Positions 32,821 through 41,876 are shown, numbered from the stretch's first letter. The stretch is 42,604 bases of DNA from Microcaldota archaeon (GCA_014727925.1 WJMN01000018.1:1-42604), one strand, 5' to 3'. Program-made: numbers and translations. Notes: generated by a model from the sequence alone, not told the origin.

Positions 32821-33565
32821 AACAATAATAAAAGAAAAAAAAGGAGTTGAATTGAAGAAGCCGGTAATGGTTACCGGGCTGCCCGGAATAGGCCTGATTG
32901 GCCAGGTAGCGGCAAAATACATGATAAAAAAGCTGAAGGGGGAGAAAATAGCTGAGATTTACTCTCCTCATTTTCCCCACCAGGTGCTAATGAGCAAAAA
33001 GGGCGGGTTGCGACTCCTCAAAAATACAGTTTACAAAATCAGGGGGAAAAAACAGGACCTTCTGGTTATAATCGGGGATGTGCAGGCAGTATCTAGCACC
33101 GGGCAGTATGAGGTTGCTGAAAAAATTCTGGATTACGCGGAGGAGAAGAAGGTGAAAACTATTATCACCATAGGAGGCTACAGCACGGGAAAAGTGGGGG
33201 AGAAGAGAAGGGTTTTTGGCTCTGCAAACAACAAGCGGGTAAAAAAAGAATTTGAAAAGAAGGGCATAATCTTCGGGGAAACAAAGGGCTCTATCGTAGG
33301 GGTTGCGGGACTGGTGCCCGGCCTTGCCCAGCTTAGGAAAATAGACGGAATATGCATAATGGGTGAAACCCATGGGAGCTATGTTGACCACTCCTCTGCA
33401 AAGAATGTGGTGGAAAAACTTTCCGAAATACTCGGATTTGAAATAGGGCTAGACGAGCTGGAAAAAGAAGCAAAAACACGGGAAAAAGTGATTAAGAAAA
33501 TAGAGCAGGAAGTTGAGCAGCAGATGGGCAGTGGCGCTAAAAAGGATATTACTTATATTAGATAA
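32813..33565 (+). CDS. PAC2 family protein (proteasome assembly chaperone-like)
   Basis: 250 residues of the PAC2 superfamily found in the aIF2-alpha/Nop10 operon of many archaea: PVMVTGLPGIGLIGQVAAKY, AEIYSPHFPHQVLMSKKGG, LLVIIGDVQAVSSTGQYEVA, IITIGGYSTGKVGEKRRVFG, and a charged coiled-coil C-terminus. It is thought by homology to assist proteasome assembly, but archaeal members are poorly characterised. The ATG at 32813 overlaps the end of nop10; the frame extends upstream only as nop10 in another phase. Confidence 0.9.
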   Translation: MDETIIKEKKGVELKKPVMVTGLPGIGLIGQVAAKYMIKKLKGEKIAEIYSPHFPHQVLMSKKGGLRLLKNTVYKIRGKKQDLLVIIGDVQAVSSTGQYEVAEKILDYAEEKKVKTIITIGGYSTGKVGEKRRVFGSANNKRVKKEFEKKGIIFGETKGSIVGVAGLVPGLAQLRKIDGICIMGETHGSYVDHSSAKNVVEKLSEILGFEIGLDELEKEAKTREKVIKKIEQEVEQQMGSGAKKDITYIR

Positions 33566-33574
33566 GGTGAGAAA

Positions 33575-33811
33575 ATGAAAGGACAGGTATCTGCGGAAAT
33601 GCTGATACTGCTTGCAGTGGTTGTGGCAATAGTTGCAATCGCCGCAGCATACATGATGGACCTCGGGGAAAAATCAGGCCAGAGCGTGCAGGAGAGCGGG
33701 CAAGCAGTGCTCCACAAGGCAGAGGCAACAGCAAAGGGGAAAGAAGGGGACCCGTGCATAGTGGACTCTGATTGTATATCAGACAGCTGCGACGAGAATG
33801 TATGCTCATGA
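33575..33811 (+). CDS. Class III signal-peptide protein, 78 aa (pilin-like)
   Basis: Starts MKGQVSAEMLILLAVVVAIV. The short KG-QxSxE motif followed by a hydrophobic helix is the archaeal class III (type IV pilin-like) signal peptide, cut by an EppA-type or related prepilin peptidase before Q. The remainder is a small polar domain with a cysteine pattern DPCIVDSDCISDSCDENVCS. Such proteins are minor pilins or surface fibres. GGTGA precedes the ATG. Its stop overlaps the next gene's start. Confidence 0.82.
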   Translation: MKGQVSAEMLILLAVVVAIVAIAAAYMMDLGEKSGQSVQESGQAVLHKAEATAKGKEGDPCIVDSDCISDSCDENVCS

Positions 33812-34188
33812 AGGGGCAGGCAACTGTTGAGTACCTGCTTGTTTTTTCCATGGGCCTTGCACTCATTGCATTTGCAGTGGGGGCACTTGGCACAATCAGG
33901 GATGCAGAATCAAGAATGAGCGGGCTGGAGCAGGCGGAAATTGCTGCAGCTTCTTTGAAATCTGCCGGAGATGAGGCTTGTGCGCTTGGGGACGGGAACT
34001 CCCGTGTTGTGGAGCTTAGCTGGGCTGTGGAGCTGGAATGTTCGGGGAACGTGATTAAGGCATATATCGGGAACCAGAGCGCGATTACAGGGCTTGAGCA
34101 TTGCGATGTTTCCTGCTCTGGGAGCGGGGACAGGTTTGGAGTTTCCAATTCTTATGGAATAATAGAGATAGGAGAATCAGCTCCGTGA
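33808..34188 (+). CDS. Class III signal-peptide protein, 126 aa (pilin-like)
   Basis: From the ATG at 33808 it reads MKGQATVEYLLVFSMGLALI, the same KG-Q-x-T/S-x-E signal followed by a hydrophobic helix. The mature part contains a C-terminal beta-rich domain with cysteines (ELECSGN, LEHCDVSCSGSG). It is coupled to the preceding pilin-like gene (ATGA overlap), so the two probably act in one surface fibre. The last 12 bases overlap the convergent thyX-like gene. Confidence 0.8.
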   Translation: MKGQATVEYLLVFSMGLALIAFAVGALGTIRDAESRMSGLEQAEIAAASLKSAGDEACALGDGNSRVVELSWAVELECSGNVIKAYIGNQSAITGLEHCDVSCSGSGDRFGVSNSYGIIEIGESAP

Positions 34189-35535
34189 TTCAATCCAGAA
34201 TGTGAGGTCCGGATGCACTTTTTGTATTTCCTGGAGCATTCCGTTTGCAATTTCCCTTATTGTGAAATGGGCCCAGGGGGTTGAGCGCAAGCGGATGAAG
34301 TGATTGAGCTCGCGCAGGTTCATGGTGGCGAGGCAGCGGCGGTAGTGGGCATTTGTTGCGATATATCCGGCTGCATAGGGAAAATCCCTTTCCATCTTTC
34401 TGAAGGCATCTGTGGCCTTGTCCAGGGCTGCTGTGTATCCAGATTCAAGCCCTGCTTTTTTGATGTCCTCGGGGGTGCGGTAGCCTAAGTGGACTGTGGG
34501 GTTCTGGGGGGTAAGGGTGAGCATGCGGTGGCGCTTGAATTCTGCGTATGCGCCCTGGTCCATTACCAAATCAAATGTGTAGTAGGCATGCTCGAATTCG
34601 CGCATCGGGGGCTCTCTGGAAATCTTTTCAAGTGCCTTCTGGATTGTGGATTTTTGTTCTTCCCTGCCCATTTCCCTGGCACGGGATGCTGCATCTGCAA
34701 AAGAGAGGCCTGAGTATTTGTAGAGGAAAGCGGAAATGATCTTTTCAAGTGCATCCTTTTCGTAAGAAGCAAGTTCAACCTTCTTTTCGAAGCCGCTGCG
34801 CTGGTCCCAGAGCTCGGAGTGGAACTGGATTCCGGTTTCCTCTAAATAAGTGCTGGGCTCCGGGTCTCCGGTGAGCGTAGGAAGGGATTCTCGGGAAGCC
34901 TCCTTCATCTCCCTCCCTATTTCGCGGACTTCTGCAAGCGGGGAGGAAAGCATCTTGGTGAGCGCGTGCATCAGGGTGCGGGAATTAAAGGTAATTCCCA
35001 CATTTGCAAGAGTTGCGTTGGGAAGTAGGAAGCGCGCATTGTCCAGGGCCATAAGCTTTAGGTTTGCTTCATATCTCTTTTCAGATTCCTCTTCCTTCTT
35101 TGGGGTTTGATTGCGGTAGTATTCAACCATGCCTGCAAGTATGGAGTCATAGGTGGAAAAGAGGAGGTCGATTGTTTCCCTGTAAGAATCTTCGTATTCT
35201 GTGCCTTTGAGCTCCCTGGGAAAATGGACGTGCTCCTTGTCCAGTTTCTGATAGCGGGTTGACTTCTCAGTATATGCACCGAGACGGTTGGACTCTATGC
35301 ATTCTACTGAAAGGCGGGAAATGTTTTCTGCGGCAAGATGAAGGGAAGCGTGCTCCGCAACGCTTCCATGGCCGAACCTGAGTACCCATTTCTCATGGAA
35401 ATCCCTGGTGGACTCCGGGTCCAGCCCGGAAATGATTTTATCAAAGGATTCGGGGCTCCTGCTGGTCTTTGCAAATGCAACAGAAACCATCTCCTCGGGA
35501 TAATTCTTAAGTGAATAAACTCTTCTTTCAGGCAT
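34177..35535 (-). CDS. ThyX-like protein with two ThyX domains
   Basis: 452 residues, about twice a normal ThyX (FAD-dependent thymidylate synthase). Both halves show the family pattern. N-terminal: RFGHGSVAEHASLHLAAENI, ESNRLGAYTEKSTRYQ (81-96), ARFLLPNATLANVGITFNSR. C-terminal: FEHAYYTFDLVMDQGAYAEF, KRHRMLTLTPQNPT (334-347), AHYRRCLATMNLRELNHFIR. The canonical motif is RHRxxSxNExSxRY. The first half keeps the E-x-S-x-R-Y end but has SNR for RHR; the second keeps RHR but has QNPT for the serine part. It may be a fused synthase with complementary half-sites, or a paralogue with another function. GCTTTTAAAAC upstream is the likely TATA. Confidence 0.85.
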   Translation of the reverse strand: MPERRVYSLKNYPEEMVSVAFAKTSRSPESFDKIISGLDPESTRDFHEKWVLRFGHGSVAEHASLHLAAENISRLSVECIESNRLGAYTEKSTRYQKLDKEHVHFPRELKGTEYEDSYRETIDLLFSTYDSILAGMVEYYRNQTPKKEEESEKRYEANLKLMALDNARFLLPNATLANVGITFNSRTLMHALTKMLSSPLAEVREIGREMKEASRESLPTLTGDPEPSTYLEETGIQFHSELWDQRSGFEKKVELASYEKDALEKIISAFLYKYSGLSFADAASRAREMGREEQKSTIQKALEKISREPPMREFEHAYYTFDLVMDQGAYAEFKRHRMLTLTPQNPTVHLGYRTPEDIKKAGLESGYTAALDKATDAFRKMERDFPYAAGYIATNAHYRRCLATMNLRELNHFIRLRSTPWAHFTIREIANGMLQEIQKVHPDLTFWIESRS

Positions 35536-35596
35536 CCTCTCACCGCAAAAGGGAAGGTGATTTGGTGGAGGAGTTTTAAAAGCGTGGCGGAATCCC

Positions 35597-35851
35597 TTAC
35601 TTCTTCACAACAAAATCCTTTGGGCTTTTTCCGTTTGGAAAAAAGAAACCGGTTGGTGCGCGGACTGGGAAATCCACTTCATTTGCAACGCGCATTAGCT
35701 CAGAAATGACGATTGGCTGGTCGGTTTCAAGAAAATAGTATTTTCCGAATGCAGAATCTTCCTTTTTCAAATCAAATTTGTGCTTCTGTATCATACCGGA
35801 AACCCGGACCTTGATTTCGGCAGAGCCCTTCTTTATGATCTTCTTGTCCAT
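35597..35851 (-). CDS. Uncharacterised small protein, 84 aa
   Basis: Not recognised. It begins MDKKIIKKGSAEIKVRVSGM and ends with FFFPNGKSPKDFVVKK; predicted alpha/beta, lysine-rich, with no signal peptide. CTTTAAAGTATTT at 35873-35888 is a TATA box about 25-30 bases before the ATG, so the transcript is probably leaderless, which supports it being a real gene. It lies upstream of the ThyX-like gene, which has its own TATA. Confidence 0.7.
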   Translation of the reverse strand: MDKKIIKKGSAEIKVRVSGMIQKHKFDLKKEDSAFGKYYFLETDQPIVISELMRVANEVDFPVRAPTGFFFPNGKSPKDFVVKK

Positions 35852-35964
35852 AGGGAATCAGTGAGGTTAGAAAGCGAAATACTTTAAAGAGGTAACCCTG
35901 GATTTTTCGGCTCGGAACGAAGCATGGGTGCAGTATTTAAATAATTTGGAGGGGTTCTCCGGGC

Positions 35965-38900
35965 ATGTACAAAAAATTCCTAATTATTCTTGCACTTCTG
36001 GGAATGGCCAGCGCAATGTGGATAAATACTGCAGAGGAACACCTCCCGGGGGAAACGGTATCCATAACCGTTAGCCATGCAGAGGGAACTCTTTCTCTTG
36101 ATGTATATGATAGTTATGGGGAAAATGTATTCCACGAAACAAGGGCAGTGGAATCAGGGCCGGAAGATTATTACTATTCGCAGGAAACCTTTGAAACAAA
36201 GCTTACATCAGGAGAATACCGCATAGTTGCAAGGGACAACCTGGGAGAGGAAGAAGCAGAAATATGGGTCACTTCGCTTGGGATTATGGCCGTTGTCGGC
36301 CCTGAGGGGATGGGTGCGCTTCTTTCCAAGGAAGACGGACGTGCAGTAGAAGGAGGGGAAATAACCCTGTATTACAATACAAGCGGGGAATCCTGGGAAA
36401 ACACCACGGTTTCCGGAAAAAACGGGATTTTCAGTTTTGATGCAAACGGGCTGGTCAGGATAACTGCAGAACACCAGGGAGATGAGGCAGAGCTTGCTTT
36501 GAGCTATTATGGGTATCCTGAACCATACTGGCATCCCGGGGATGGGTATTCCAGCTACATATTCAGCGACAAAAGGCTTTACCGGCCCGGGGAAACCATG
36601 CATCTTTCAGCAGTAATACTCAGGGAAAACAATAACAGTTATGAAACAGTTGAAGGGGAATTTGATATTGAAATAAGCGGGCCGGACTACAATACTGTTT
36701 ATTCGCGGTCAGTTGCCGCGGTGAATTCCAGAGTGAGCCTTGATTTTCCTGTTGATGGGGAGGCACCGCTTGGGTGGTACTCTGTAAGCCTGAAGAAAAA
36801 CGGGAGCTATGTTGGCTGGTACAATTTTGAGGTGCAGGAGTATGACCGGCCGGAGATAGATGTTTCCCTCCATCCGAGGGAAGAAGTTTTCCCGGTAAAC
36901 AGAACAGTGGAAGTGGAAGTTGAAACCGAGTATTATTTTGGCGGGCCTGCGGATGCTGAGGTGAGGTTTGAAATATACCGGACCCCGCACTACTGGCCGC
37001 TTTATGACAGCTATTACTGCTGCATCCCCTATTGGCAGCCGGAAAAAGTTGCAGAGGGAATGGTTTACACAGAGAACGGAGAGGGGGTGATTGCCTGGAG
37101 CGGGACAAACCACACCGGGGATTACACAGTAAAGGTGGAGGTTACAGATGAAAGTGAAATAGTTAGCAAGGCAGACGCAGGATTCTCGGTTCTTGAAGAG
37201 GTAAACCTGCAGGCGCTGGTTCCGACCATGGAGGCAAACAAGACCAGTTCAATAACCATTCTTGCATTTGACAGAAGAGATAAGCCCCTGAACTTCTCGG
37301 GAAATTTGACAATCTACAAAACCGATGGATATTACTATGGCCGGGAGAACGATAGTGCTGAAACCATTTTTGAAACAAATTTCAGCACTGTGGACGGGGC
37401 ATTCACGTTTAATTTTACTCCGGCAGAATATGGGGATTATGTGCTGGAGGCATGTGGCGGAGGGGCAACCCTAAAAGAGCACTTTTACATTTCCCCCTGG
37501 GACTGGTGGAACTGGAACTACCTTGAGGCTGAGCTGGACAAGGAAGAATATGTGGAAGGAGAGGAGATTTCCCTGCAGGTGACTTCCCCTGTTAGAGGCC
37601 GGATGCTCCTGGTTTCAATCGATTCTGGGCCGGAAATAAGAGAATTTGAAATAAGCCCGGGGATGAACACCTTTCTGCTGGAGGCAGAGCAAACAGCTCT
37701 GCTCTACCCCTATGTTATACAGGGTGGAGAAAGGTACGGAGGGTATACAAACTATATTGTGCGGGGGGAAGACTGGATTAAGGTTAATATCTCGCATAGC
37801 GAAGCTTATGAACCCGGGGGAGTTGCAAGAATAGTTATTGATGCTGAGAAAGGGGGAAGCCGCTCAAATGCGGCTGCTTCCATAGCGATTGTTGACCAGG
37901 CAATAGTGGACCTCTCGGGTGCAGAATGGAATGACATTTACAAATACTTTTACCGGGTCCCGCTTGAGGATTACAGTATAATGTTCAGCTGGGAAGGGAT
38001 GTACTTTCCAAGGCCTGTGGGGATGGCAGAGGATGCGGTTTATGGAAAGGAGGCACCGGAGGGGGGAGAAGAGCACGAAGAGGAGGAAATTGAGGTAAGG
38101 GAGAAATTCCCGGAAACCGCGCTCTGGATTCCCTACCTTATACTAGAAGAAGGCAAAAAAGAGGTAATCTGGCATATTCCTGATTCGCTTACCACCTGGA
38201 ACATTACAGTAATTGCAAACGAAGGTTCTGCGGTGGGGATGGGCACTAGCAAGGTGCTTGTTACAAAAGAGGTAATCGGGAGGATGAGTCCGCCCCCCTC
38301 GCTTGTAGTCGGGGACGCGGCATCCATACCTGTAACAATATTCAATTATGGAGAAGAACGGGAAACTTTCGGGGTAGAACTGGGATGCAGCAGCAATCTT
38401 CTGATTCTGGGTAGCCCGGTAAGATATGTGAGCCTTGAGCCAGGAGAATCAGTAACCAAATACATACCTATAAAAGCTCTGGAAAGAGGAGAGGGGGAAC
38501 TCCTGCTGAAGGTTGAGGGGGGAGAGGGGGACGCGCTTAAGCTGGGGCTTGAGGTAAAGGAAAACGGAGTGGAAATACTGGAAGGGGAATCGGGCATTGT
38601 TTCCGGGGAGGAAGGGGAATTTGACTACTCTGCGCCCGAAGGGGCGGAAACCACCCTCTACCTGCACTCCACCATAATCTCTTCTGCATTTGAGAGCCTA
38701 GACTACCTTGTGAGCTACCCCTATGGGTGCATAGAGCAGACCATGAGCGGGTTCCTTCCCAATGTGGTGCTGATGTATTCCATGGATGAGCTTGGAGTGG
38801 AATACTATGGGGAGGAAAACCTGACCGGGCTTGTGGAGGATGGGCTGGCAAGAATATACATGCACCAGAACCCGGATGGAAGCTGGGGATGGTTCAGGGG

Positions 38901-40266
38901 GCATGATGAGAGGATAAGTGCTTATGTGATGCATGGGCTCTATATCGCAAAAAACACCGGAATAGGTGTGGACGACGGAGTTTATGACTCCGGCCTAACC
39001 TGGCTTGAGGGCGCGAAAAGCCCCTATGCACTTTTTGTGCTCAAGAAAATAAAACCTTCCACTGTGGGTGACTATCCGGAAGGCGCATTTGGCGCCCTTG
39101 CGGAATGTGAAGGTGGCAGCTGCGACCGGCTGCTTTCAGTTCTGGATTGTGCAGGGGACTACTGCAGCCTGGAATATGGTGGAGAGCGCAGGTGGTACCA
39201 CACTGAAACCGAAATGACTGCATATGCCCTAGAAGCACTTGTGGGCTCTGGAGAAGATGAAGCCGCAGCAAAATGCGTAAACTGGCTGATGGCAAACAAA
39301 GGGGGGAGGTATTGGAGGAGCACAAAGGACACTGCCCTCTCTGTGCTCTCCCTTGCAGAATATGCAAAAAGCACAGGGGAGCTGAGGTCAGATTACCTTG
39401 CGGCAGTTTTCCTAGACGGGAAAGAAGTTTACCAGAAAAGGCTTGGCCACAAAAGTGCTGAAGAGGGGGTAGTGGTGCTTCCGGCCGGAGACCATGAGAT
39501 AAAAATAACAAAGGATGGGTACGGGCCACTTTACTATACCCTGGAGAAAAAGTACTGGGCAGATGAAGTGCCTGAAGGGGAAATACAAATTGAGCGGGAA
39601 TACAGCAAAACTGTTGCTAAAGTCGGAGACACCATAAATGTTACCCTGAAGATCAATGGAAGCGGGGAATATGTTGCGATAGAAGACCCGATTCCGATGG
39701 GTGCGGAAATAATTGATGAAGATGACCGCGGCTGGTGGTATTATGGAGGCTACAGGATGGAAGCAAGGGAAGACCGGGCTGTTTTCTTCTTTGACCGGTT
39801 AGAGGATGCTGAAGTCAGCTATACCCTGAGGGTAACGCACAAGGGAGACTTCACTGCACTGCCCACCCATGCATATAACATGTATGCACCAGAAGTTGGG
39901 GGGTACTCCGGGTTTGAAGAGTTTACATTCTATGAAAAGGCATATATCGAGCCGTATATCACAGAAGAAAATACAACTCTTTTTGTTGAGTGGGAGGGGG
40001 ATGTTCCTGCAATCCTGAGGGTTTATTCTGAAGAAGGAAGAACTGAATACAACATAAGCCCGGGAAAAACAGAGATTTTTGTGGACACTGCAGAAGTAAG
40101 CTATGAGTTTGAAGCAGAAGGAGAATACCATGCGGCAGAGTTGGGAGAGAATGAAGCTTCGGAGATTCCCGGAGATTCCGGGCTGGGTTCGGGCGGGGAG
40201 AGTTACCTGCTTGGCCTGGCAGTTGTTGTTGGGCTAATTGCCTTCCTTTACCTTTGGAAGGGCTAG
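35965..40266 (+). CDS. Alpha-2-macroglobulin family protein with thioester motif
   Basis: 1433 residues. Signal peptide MYKKFLIILALLGMASA. Repeated beta-sandwich macroglobulin domains follow, including FSDKRLYRPGETMHLSAVIL, the MG3-type start. A large acidic linker (about 690-710) could serve as bait. The core ALWIPYLILEEGKKEVIWHI and PDSLTTWNITVIANEGSAVG is followed by the thioester motif YPYGCIEQT (C922 to Q925), matching the bacterial CxEQ form. The helical thioester domain continues with GSWGWFRGHDERISAYVMHGL. The C-terminal LGLAVVVGLIAFLYLWKG is a membrane anchor. It probably traps proteases or attaches covalently to targets at the cell surface. A TATA GTATTTAAAT at 35933 and GGAGGGG precede the start. 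Confidence 0.93.
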   Translation: MYKKFLIILALLGMASAMWINTAEEHLPGETVSITVSHAEGTLSLDVYDSYGENVFHETRAVESGPEDYYYSQETFETKLTSGEYRIVARDNLGEEEAEIWVTSLGIMAVVGPEGMGALLSKEDGRAVEGGEITLYYNTSGESWENTTVSGKNGIFSFDANGLVRITAEHQGDEAELALSYYGYPEPYWHPGDGYSSYIFSDKRLYRPGETMHLSAVILRENNNSYETVEGEFDIEISGPDYNTVYSRSVAAVNSRVSLDFPVDGEAPLGWYSVSLKKNGSYVGWYNFEVQEYDRPEIDVSLHPREEVFPVNRTVEVEVETEYYFGGPADAEVRFEIYRTPHYWPLYDSYYCCIPYWQPEKVAEGMVYTENGEGVIAWSGTNHTGDYTVKVEVTDESEIVSKADAGFSVLEEVNLQALVPTMEANKTSSITILAFDRRDKPLNFSGNLTIYKTDGYYYGRENDSAETIFETNFSTVDGAFTFNFTPAEYGDYVLEACGGGATLKEHFYISPWDWWNWNYLEAELDKEEYVEGEEISLQVTSPVRGRMLLVSIDSGPEIREFEISPGMNTFLLEAEQTALLYPYVIQGGERYGGYTNYIVRGEDWIKVNISHSEAYEPGGVARIVIDAEKGGSRSNAAASIAIVDQAIVDLSGAEWNDIYKYFYRVPLEDYSIMFSWEGMYFPRPVGMAEDAVYGKEAPEGGEEHEEEEIEVREKFPETALWIPYLILEEGKKEVIWHIPDSLTTWNITVIANEGSAVGMGTSKVLVTKEVIGRMSPPPSLVVGDAASIPVTIFNYGEERETFGVELGCSSNLLILGSPVRYVSLEPGESVTKYIPIKALERGEGELLLKVEGGEGDALKLGLEVKENGVEILEGESGIVSGEEGEFDYSAPEGAETTLYLHSTIISSAFESLDYLVSYPYGCIEQTMSGFLPNVVLMYSMDELGVEYYGEENLTGLVEDGLARIYMHQNPDGSWGWFRGHDERISAYVMHGLYIAKNTGIGVDDGVYDSGLTWLEGAKSPYALFVLKKIKPSTVGDYPEGAFGALAECEGGSCDRLLSVLDCAGDYCSLEYGGERRWYHTETEMTAYALEALVGSGEDEAAAKCVNWLMANKGGRYWRSTKDTALSVLSLAEYAKSTGELRSDYLAAVFLDGKEVYQKRLGHKSAEEGVVVLPAGDHEIKITKDGYGPLYYTLEKKYWADEVPEGEIQIEREYSKTVAKVGDTINVTLKINGSGEYVAIEDPIPMGAEIIDEDDRGWWYYGGYRMEAREDRAVFFFDRLEDAEVSYTLRVTHKGDFTALPTHAYNMYAPEVGGYSGFEEFTFYEKAYIEPYITEENTTLFVEWEGDVPAILRVYSEEGRTEYNISPGKTEIFVDTAEVSYEFEAEGEYHAAELGENEASEIPGDSGLGSGGESYLLGLAVVVGLIAFLYLWKG

Positions 40267-40958
40267 GGAGCAACTGCAAACTCCATTGATTTGCGGTGCC
40301 TTGAAATCCTGATTTTTTCCCCTTTATTTACTTTTATCTCCTTTTTGCCGTCTATTACAAGGTGGGCAGGGTTCAGAGAGGAGATGAAAACTTTATGGGA
40401 AGAGCCAACAACAACCGGATCAAAAAGCCTCTTGTCCGGGGCAACCGGGACAATCCCCATTGCCTCCATTGAGGGCTCTATCACCGGGCCCCCTGCTGAA
40501 TAAGCATATGCAGTGGAGCCAGTAGGGCTTGAAACCACCACCCCATCTGCATCAAAGCAGTATTCGTCGCCGCTGATTGCAACAGAAATGGTTACCACAT
40601 CATGATTCCTGGACATGAGGGCAGCATCATTGAGCGCGGTGTACTTCTTCTTCCTGTGGACAATCTCCAGCATCATTCTCTCTTCATAAGCAGGTTTTGA
40701 AATTAGGGTTGAGAGTGACTCCTTCCAGTCGTCCCTGGTGGCCTGGCAGATAAAGCTCTTTTCGCTTCCTACCCCAAATACCGGGCCCTCCAGCTTTTCC
40801 CGGTGATAGATTATTGTGCCGTCCCCTCCTATTACAACCGTGAAATCCGGCCTGGACTTTACCACACTCACTTTTTTTTCTTTCAAAAATTCCTTTACCT
40901 CGTCTGCGGTCTTCACCGCCCACTTCTTGGTTGAATTCCAGATAACCTTTGCCTTCAT
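40263..40958 (-). CDS. nadK: NAD kinase
   Basis: From the ATG at 40958 it has about 231 residues. It phosphorylates NAD to NADP. The GGDGTIIYH motif holds the catalytic Asp. FVICQ-like substrate loop LNDAALMSRN, FDADGVVVSSPTGSTAYAYS and AGGPVIEPSMEAMGIVPVAP are the family signatures. It overlaps the yjbQ stop by 1 base (TGATG), with AGGTGG before the ATG. Its end overlaps the convergent macroglobulin gene by 4 bases. Confidence 0.95.
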   Translation of the reverse strand: MKAKVIWNSTKKWAVKTADEVKEFLKEKKVSVVKSRPDFTVVIGGDGTIIYHREKLEGPVFGVGSEKSFICQATRDDWKESLSTLISKPAYEERMMLEIVHRKKKYTALNDAALMSRNHDVVTISVAISGDEYCFDADGVVVSSPTGSTAYAYSAGGPVIEPSMEAMGIVPVAPDKRLFDPVVVGSSHKVFISSLNPAHLVIDGKKEIKVNKGEKIRISRHRKSMEFAVAP

Positions 40959-41335
40959 CAAACCACCTGAACACAAACCTTCCTTTCCCTCGGCCCGTCC
41001 AGCTCAAGAAAAATTACCCTCTGCCAGGTGCCCAGTGCAAGATGGTTTCCCTCTAGAGGAATCGAAACAGAAGTTCCTGCTAAAGATGCGGAGAGGTGGG
41101 CCCTTGCATTATTGTCTATTCGGTCGTGCCTGTAAGTTACTTCCGGGACTATTTCTGAAAAAAGCTCCTCAATATCCTGCTTCAGGTTGGGCTCAAACTC
41201 ATTTACCAGCACTGCGGCAGTTGTGTGGGGCACATAAACCGTGCAGATGGCCCCCCCACCAACAACTGAAGAAACTTTCTCGGTTATGTCCAGGGCTTCC
41301 ACCTTCTTGGACGAGCTTAGGGAAAAACTGTGCAT
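40958..41335 (-). CDS. YjbQ/UPF0047 family protein
   Basis: About 125 residues from the ATG at 41335. Signature features are VYVPHTTAAVLVNEFEPNLK, TYRHDRIDNNARAHLSASL, SVSIPLEGNHLALGTWQRVI and DGPRERKVCVQ. The family has weak thiamine-phosphate synthase activity in bacteria; the archaeal role is uncertain. TTTTAATTTTTG about 25 bases upstream and no Shine-Dalgarno suggest a leaderless start at 41335 rather than 41383. It is coupled to nadK. Confidence 0.92.
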   Translation of the reverse strand: MHSFSLSSSKKVEALDITEKVSSVVGGGAICTVYVPHTTAAVLVNEFEPNLKQDIEELFSEIVPEVTYRHDRIDNNARAHLSASLAGTSVSIPLEGNHLALGTWQRVIFLELDGPRERKVCVQVV

Positions 41336-41369
41336 GGATGGATGGAGCAAACAAAAATTAAAACACTTC

Positions 41370-41876
41370 CTATATTTTTTCAAAAACAGGGTGGTCCTTA
41401 TAGTGCCTGGTGAAGGGATGGATATAGCGCAGGAACTTGACAGGGCGGGTGAAGTATGTGGACTTTCCCTTGCGGAGAGGGTTGAAGCCTATGCGGTAGA
41501 GCAGCATTTCATCCTTCTGGGTGCACTTTGAGAGAAAAACCTTCCCGTCTTCAGTTATGCTGCCCACTGCATCAAAAAGCCCTGCAAGGAAGTTTGCGCT
41601 GTATTCGTTCTTGTATTTGAACCTTTCTAGTTCATCATCAATTACTTTCTGGAAAAACTTGCGGTAAGAAGTATGGTAGAAATACATGGAGTCATTGCCC
41701 TCCTCCCCTGTCTGGGTGAGAAGTTTATCAGGCTCGGTCAGCTCCAGCTCCAGTGCGGCCTGGGCAAATATTGAAAGCTGTTCCTCTTCGCCCCTGATTC
41801 CGATTCCCTCCTTTGTGCGCCTTTCCTTCCAGAATCCAATAAGATAAGAAAGCTCAGGGGTAAGCCGTACCTTCAT
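41370..41876 (-). CDS. LAGLIDADG-like protein, 168 aa
   Basis: A free-standing protein with two copies of a LAGLIDADG-type helix: LSYLIGFWKERRTKEGIGI near the N-terminus and NFLAGLFDAVGSITEDGKVF at about 92-111, the latter followed by CTQKDEMLLYRIGF as in homing endonucleases. The first helix lacks the usual acidic residue (GFWKE for GLIDG), while the second keeps D in LFDAVGS, so it may be nuclease-dead or altered. There is no intein or intron in the neighbourhood. The ATG at 41876 is preferred over a GTG at 41882. It follows the 167-aa unknown by 6 bases. Confidence 0.72.
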   Translation of the reverse strand: MKVRLTPELSYLIGFWKERRTKEGIGIRGEEEQLSIFAQAALELELTEPDKLLTQTGEEGNDSMYFYHTSYRKFFQKVIDDELERFKYKNEYSANFLAGLFDAVGSITEDGKVFLSKCTQKDEMLLYRIGFNPLRKGKSTYFTRPVKFLRYIHPFTRHYKDHPVFEKI

